Below are positions 18,197-21,901 of a stretch of DNA of 21,901 nt, one piece after another. Below the pieces are notes generated by a model that did not search any database, was not told where the DNA came from, and was given only the letters and a program-made list of their open reading frames with translations. Source of the stretch: Chara braunii (Eukaryota; Streptophyta; Charophyceae; Charales; Characeae); contig BFEA01000224.1 in assembly GCA_003427395.1 (NCBI GenBank), positions 642,438-664,338 on the forward strand, written 5' to 3'. Positions within the stretch are counted from its first letter, which is position 1; each line of letters begins with the position of its first letter. The position numbers were made by a program, and so were the translations under genes.

Positions 18197-19320
18197 AATT
18201 AGGTTGGCCTCCTCGAATGTACATGGCCTGGGGGACTCAAATGGTAGGCAAAAAATAAATCAGGTTGAAATCCTGGATCCATCAGCAGAGGGCCCAGGTC
18301 GTGCTCATTCAGGAGACCAAACTAGATGAAGCTAAAATTGCAGATTGTAATTGGGAATGGAAGGGCCCTCAATTTTGGGTCCCTGCAGATGAAACTAAGG
18401 GGGGTTCTGCTATCCTGTTCTATAAGGGCCTACAAATTTCCATCCAAGATGACTTCTCAGACTCCTTGGGGAGGTGGGTCTGGGTTACTGTGGAGATAGA
18501 GGGTACAAAATGGACCTTCGCCTCGGTAGATGTTAGAGAGAAAGTATAATTATTTAAGGTGCTACCCAAGGTGTTACCCATAACCCCACATTTGATTCTA
18601 GGGGGCGATTGGAACAGGGTGATGGACCCAATCCTCGATTCTTCAACTGCGGATGTCCTTCGCCGCAACACCTTAGCATTAGGTGAATTTGCGGAGTCTA
18701 CGGACTTAGTGGACCCCTTTCGCCAAATACACCCCTTAACTAGAAAATTCACTTGGGTGTCACATAATCCGAAAGAGGATGGATCCTACACGAAATTGAG
18801 ACAGGATTATTTCCTAATCAGAAACAAACCATTAGAGTGGCCTATGAAGGTAAGTATGCCCGATGACTCCCTATCTGACCATAGGCCTGTCCTTGCCACT
18901 TTGGTCTCGGACAGTTATGTAGTCAGAGGTACGGGATTCTTTAGACTCAATACTGAGCTTCTAAAGGATGTACACTTCATTGCCTTGATAAAAAAATCCC
19001 TTTATAAATTCAGGAGCTTTAGAGACCACTACGAATCAGAAGTTGATTGGTTGGAGGCGGCTAATAGGTTAGTTGCTATGGATCTCAACTTTGCATCAAG
19101 GATCAAAGCAGTTCTTTCACGCAAAGCCGAGGAGAAGTGTATACAGCAAATTGAATGGGTTGAATCCAACTGGGGGGGGGGAACCCCAAGTTCTTCGAAT
19201 ATTGGTTCTCCAACAGGTGCTTCTAGATCGACAAATTGGATAACTTACAGATTGAAAAGGAAAGAATTTGGGCAGAAAGGGCAAAAATCAAATGGATGGA
19301 TGTAATGGACAAGACGACGA
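18180..19320 (+). pseudogene. LINE-C ORF2, APE-type endonuclease only, broken
   Basis: Starts are ATG 18180 or 18189, overlapping the ORF1 stop (18194-18196) in the +1 frame. It encodes IRLASSNVHGLG (EN motif with Asn). After a frameshift near 18256-18265 it gives VVLIQETKLDE (catalytic Glu), GGSAILFYKG, a TAA at 18547-18549 in phase, HLILGGDWNRVMDP (G-D-W-N), KFTWVSHN, LRQDYFLI (where S-R-x-D would be expected) and SDHRPV (terminal catalytic Asp-His). Another frameshift at the G run near 19171 leads into WAERAKIKWMD, the linker motif that precedes RT. It ends there. EN catalytic residues look present apart from the S-R-x-D site. Confidence 0.87.
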
Positions 19321-19345
19321 AGGAAAATTTTCAAAGGTTATCCAC

Positions 19346-19346
19346 A

Positions 19347-19402
<56 letters not shown>

Positions 19403-19404
19403 AA
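19346..19404. repeat. (ATAA)n microsatellite
   Basis: About 14 tandem ATAA units begin exactly where LINE-C ORF2 breaks off. This could be the site of a deletion or of replication slippage. It is not preceded by any 3'UTR, so it is not a normal LINE tail. Confidence 0.95.
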
Positions 19405-19766
19405 TACATTTGAACCATTTCTCGATTTATGAGTGTCATGCTTGCGCAAGGGCTATGCTAATTACCCTTCTCTGTATCGTTCAAAGATATCTCGAAGGCG
19501 TCATTTACGATTTGCATGATGCTTCATTTACGATTTCTATGATGTCTCATGTGCGATCTCCATGATGTCTCATTTCATTACGGTGAACTCCAGCGAGGTC
19601 GTACAGGTGTTGACGTGTGCCCATCGTGTATTTCGTCACAGGTTTATGTTTTTCTCTTTTGAGGGCGATTTTGTTTTTCCGCGGTCGTACTGGACTGTTC
19701 CTTTCGCGACTGAAGTGTCAAGGTCCGGGGGGATTGAAGGGGGTGTCGACGTTGCCTTTTTGGCCG

Positions 19767-19768
<2 letters not shown>
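19405..19768. other. Non-coding stretch with a 23-bp minisatellite
   Basis: No supported gene is present. The one structure seen is a 23-bp direct repeat in three copies at 19502-19570 (described separately). The rest is mixed sequence with no recognised similarity. Confidence 0.6.
19502..19570. repeat. 23-bp tandem repeat, three copies
   Basis: Units 19502-19524, 19525-19547 and 19548-19570 share the pattern CATTTACGATTT-x-ATGATG-x-x-T, with a few substitutions in the third copy. A partial fourth (CATTT) follows. Confidence 0.85.
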
Positions 19769-19832
<64 letters not shown>

Positions 19833-19859
19833 CGCTCGCTCTCGCTCTCCCCCCCCCCC
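19769..19859. repeat. (CT)n microsatellite ending in CTCG units and a C run
   Basis: (CT)n covers 19769-19829, followed by a (CTCG)n-like segment and an 11-base C run to 19859. Translations rich in SLSLSL or RERERE are artefacts of this repeat. Confidence 0.95.
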
Positions 19860-20399
19860 ACCGACCAGGTGCAAAGCGCTATCAGCTATGGATACCCTGG
19901 CAAGGAGGGAAATCACCTCGCAGTCGCGCAATTTACTCGACATTAAATTTCCTTCCTTGGGCATGAACGCACTATGACCGGTAGAAGGGCACAGTTCAGA
20001 CTCCCAGAAAAGTCGGTACCAATCGCGGCGTATCATCAAACTAACCACCCCAGGTAATTTAGAGGCATTTTGTAACATAAGGATTCAAGCTCATGTCTCT
20101 TTAGTAATTCAGAGGTACCTCTCAACCGGACGGGAAGGTTTGTTTGTTAGAGATTCCTCCGCTTTGAGGGTGCCCGAGGCTGTGTGTGGTGGACGTATCT
20201 TGGCGGTTGGGATATCTGGTGGGCTCTAATATGTAAACAAACCCCCAAACTCGAGGGGTTTAGGTGCGTTTTGGGTCCATGTGAGTATGGCCTTAACGCA
20301 CGCACATGCACACAATACACACTCATCACTTCCCCCGCTCAGAGTCTGCATTCATCAGACACACACACATACATACAACGACGCGCTGACGTGATGACC

Positions 20400-20400
<1 letters not shown>
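19860..20400. other. Unique non-coding stretch
   Basis: I see no gene with family support. Open frames here are short and overlap on both strands. A short (AC)/(ACAT) run occurs around 20359-20378 just before the (GA)n array. Confidence 0.5.

Positions 20401-20487
<87 letters not shown>
20401..20487. repeat. (GA)n microsatellite
   Basis: A perfect AG dinucleotide array of about 87 bp. It is complementary to the (CT)n at 19769-19829, so the two form a potential long inverted repeat with about 570 bp between. Confidence 0.97.
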
Positions 20488-20488
<1 letters not shown>

Positions 20489-20547
20489 TGCGAGTATAGA
20501 GAATTCGGAGCGAGTATAGGCAGAGGGAGGTTGGGAGCTATGTATCA

Positions 20548-20635
20548 CCCGCAGCCACGGCCGCGGGGTCAAATTCGGAGGGCGGCCGTGATCACTGCCA
20601 CCGCGGCTCCGGCCGCGGTTGGGTGCGGCCACAAC
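20548..20635. repeat. GC-rich island with inverted repeat 1
   Basis: CACGGCCGC near 20555 is matched by GCGGCCGTG near 20582, a perfect 9-bp inverted pair, followed by CCGCGGCTCCGGCCGCGG. It sits between a microsatellite and strongly AT-rich DNA. Confidence 0.55.
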
Positions 20636-20639
20636 ATTC

Positions 20640-20940
20640 AGGAATTTGTTTAGGCATTAAAAAATTCTCAAAAAATATATATATATATATCGGGTTGCAG
20701 ATCGTTTCGAGATCTAAATTGCGCAATTTGTTATTTTATTTTTTGACTTTGTGTTTGAATTTTAAAAATTCAAAAACTAATTTTCTGTTTGTTTTTTTTT
20801 TCAAGAAAAAGTTATGAAACTTATATGTTTTTTAATTTTAAATTCAATAAAGTTTTTGGATATGACCTCAAGGCAAAAGTTGTTCGGTATAGTTTTCTGC
20901 ATACCATATTGTTTTTCAGTTCTTTTTTGTTTTTTTTCAT
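20640..20940. other. AT-rich stretch with palindromes
   Basis: No gene is supported. It includes an (AT)n run (about 20674-20690), a 14-bp palindrome AAATTGCGCAATTT (20716-20729), and a perfect 21-base palindrome made of TTTGAATTTT, a central A, and AAAATTCAAA (20754-20774). Confidence 0.65.
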
Positions 20941-20951
20941 GGTCGCGCACC

Positions 20952-20995
20952 GCGGCCATGGCTGCGGGGTCGCGACCTAGGTCGCACATGGCCGC
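20952..20995. repeat. GC-rich island with nested inverted repeat 2
   Basis: GCGGCCATG (20952-20960) pairs with CATGGCCGC (20987-20995). Nested inside is the perfect palindrome GCGACCTAGGTCGC (20972-20985). It could fold as a long hairpin in DNA or RNA. Confidence 0.7.
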
Positions 20996-20999
20996 CTCC

Positions 21000-21498
21000 A
21001 GGGGGATTCATAGGTTGGGAGAGGAAGACAGATACACTTGCGCTCTGTGCGGTGTCAGTTTAGGGAGGGAGAACGGGGCTCACGCAGCGATCTTATTCTA
21101 GGGCAACGGATGTCCCAGTGCTCCTAATCTTCGTTCGACTCGTCACGACTGCAACAGTCGGCGAGAAGTCGAGAAACCGCGCTTCGATTTACTTTCATGG
21201 ATTCAGGTAGGATGCCATGTTTTCGATTGAGCTGAAGATACCATCGCCATTGTACACATTTCATGTGTAGCGCAACGAGACTCTTTCTCTCGAGAGAGTT
21301 CTGTTTGTGTTGTTGACGTCATCTCGTCTTGTTGCTATTAGTTCAAATATGTGACTAATCCGTACAGGAAAATGAAAAAGATGGGTTTGCTTCAGCTAGT
21401 CTTGATCCTTTTCCTATCCATTTTTATTAATGAAACTAAGTTTGCTCTGCAAAAGACACGAGAAGAAAAAATATTTCCTTTTACCCACCAATGTAACA
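21000..21498. other. Non-coding stretch, nothing assigned
   Basis: Mixed composition. A small perfect hairpin CGACTG-CAA-CAGTCG lies near 21146-21160. Open frames are short, lack recognisable domains and are not supported as genes. Confidence 0.5.
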
Positions 21499-21555
21499 CC
21501 AGCGGCCGCGGTCCCCGCGGGCACGGTCGCGGCCCACAGCGGCCGAGGGAAGAGG
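21499..21555. repeat. GC-rich island 3
   Basis: AGCGGCCGCGGTCCCCGCGG is followed by GGTCGCGGCCC and AGCGGCCGAGG. It has a similar motif content (GCGGCC, CCGCGG) to the islands at 20548 and 20952. Confidence 0.5.
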
Positions 21556-21685
21556 GGGTTGGGGGTCAGGGTTGCGGATTGGGGTTTCAGAACCCCGACC
21601 CCACCCTCTTGGAAAAAAAAAAGTAAAAAAACATAACTTTCGGGGGGTCGTTTTTTGTGTGTGGAAAAAAAAAAACAAAGAACAG

Positions 21686-21700
21686 AAATAAATAAATAAA

Positions 21701-21753
<53 letters not shown>

Positions 21754-21766
21754 GTTGGTTGGTTGG

Positions 21767-21805
<39 letters not shown>

Positions 21806-21806
21806 G

Positions 21807-21845
<39 letters not shown>

Positions 21846-21858
21846 GTTGGTTGGTTGG

Positions 21859-21901
<43 letters not shown>
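21686..21901. repeat. Compound (AAAT)n-(TTGA)n/(TTGG)n array, runs off the window
   Basis: A short (AAAT)n (21686-21701) is followed by a tetranucleotide array from 21703 to the window end. Blocks of TTGG (about 21748-21769, 21799-21808 and 21839-21860) alternate with blocks of TTGA, so the single-base variant was spread by slippage or unequal exchange. The right end lies outside the window. Confidence 0.96.

Larger units (their letters stand above)
14476..19345 (+). mobile_element. LINE-C: second LINE family, plus strand, lacks RT
   Basis: This element is head-to-head with LINE-B. It consists of a pyrimidine-rich leader with tandem monomers (14593-15150), ORF1 (15360-18196) with a CCHC zinc knuckle, and ORF2 limited to the EN domain and the start of the EN-RT linker. 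The protein sequences differ clearly from LINE-A/B, so it is another family. The element stops inside the linker at an (ATAA)n microsatellite. No RT, 3'UTR hairpin or poly(A) is present, so its 3' half was lost or replaced, which ordinary LINE 5' truncation does not do. The 5' boundary is approximate. Confidence 0.85.

Noticed and set aside
19346-19404. (ATAA)n as the natural tail of LINE-C
   Set aside because: Some LINE clades end in short tandem repeats, but here RT and a 3'UTR are missing before the array, so it is not a normal 3' end.
19562-20078. Frames with SLSLSL or RERERE runs
   Set aside because: These are translations of the (CT)n array on both strands.
21703-21901. CRISPR-like or telomere-like array
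   Set aside because: The unit is a tetranucleotide with no spacers and does not match a telomere repeat. It is a compound microsatellite.
1-21901. tRNA, rRNA or other structured RNA genes
   Set aside because: I saw no cloverleaf with the conserved internal promoter boxes and no rRNA-like sequence on reading both strands. A tRNAscan or Infernal run would be needed to exclude divergent ones.

Overview
This is eukaryotic, repeat-dense intergenic DNA. Nothing in it looks bacterial or viral, and I find no host gene that I can name. The dominant content is three decayed non-LTR retrotransposons (LINEs). Their domain layout is of the streptophyte (land plant / charophyte alga) L1-like type: ORF1 with a DUF4283-like region and a CCHC zinc knuckle, and ORF2 with an APE-type endonuclease (EN), a reverse transcriptase (RT) and a zf-RVT-like C-terminal domain. 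The species cannot be named from the sequence. A plant-lineage genome assembled from short reads with Nextera mate-pair libraries is my best inference, because two copies of that adapter were left in the assembly.

Layout. 1-39 is a poly-T at the window edge. 71-401 is an open frame of unknown identity that is cut by LINE-A (402-4438, minus strand). LINE-A is 5'-truncated just after the EN region, carries a poly(A) tail (read as poly-T, 402-421), and is bounded by a 9-bp target site duplication (393-401 and 4439-4447). The interrupted frame resumes at 4448. LINE-B (poly-T at 4764-4800, coding region up to about 13196, minus strand) is a near-complete but heavily mutated copy of the same family: ORF2 at about 5712-10152 and ORF1 at about 10261-13196. 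Upstream of LINE-B's ORF1 lies a G-rich tandem-repeat block (13197-14475), in which two Nextera mosaic-end adapters (13597-13634 and 13784-13812) bracket a misassembled duplicate of nearby sequence.

LINE-C (about 14476-19345, plus strand) is a different family arranged head-to-head with LINE-B. It has a pyrimidine-rich leader with two 279-bp tandem monomers, a broken ORF1 (15360-18196) that overlaps ORF2 by a few bases, and an ORF2 that stops after the EN domain where an (ATAA)n microsatellite begins. From 19346 to the end there are microsatellites, (ATAA)n, (CT)n, (GA)n, (AT)n and a long (TTGA/TTGG)n array, separated by non-coding sequence with a 23-bp minisatellite, GC-rich inverted repeats and AT-rich palindromes.

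The most interesting biological signal is at the 3' ends of LINE-A and LINE-B. Both carry the same two-stem hairpin 14-19 nt before the poly(A), with a compensatory base-pair change between copies. LINE-A also inserted at a site whose primer end is not T-rich. Together these suggest a structure-guided (stringent) target-primed reverse transcription system. Second is the occurrence of tandem monomers in the leader regions of two different LINE families.
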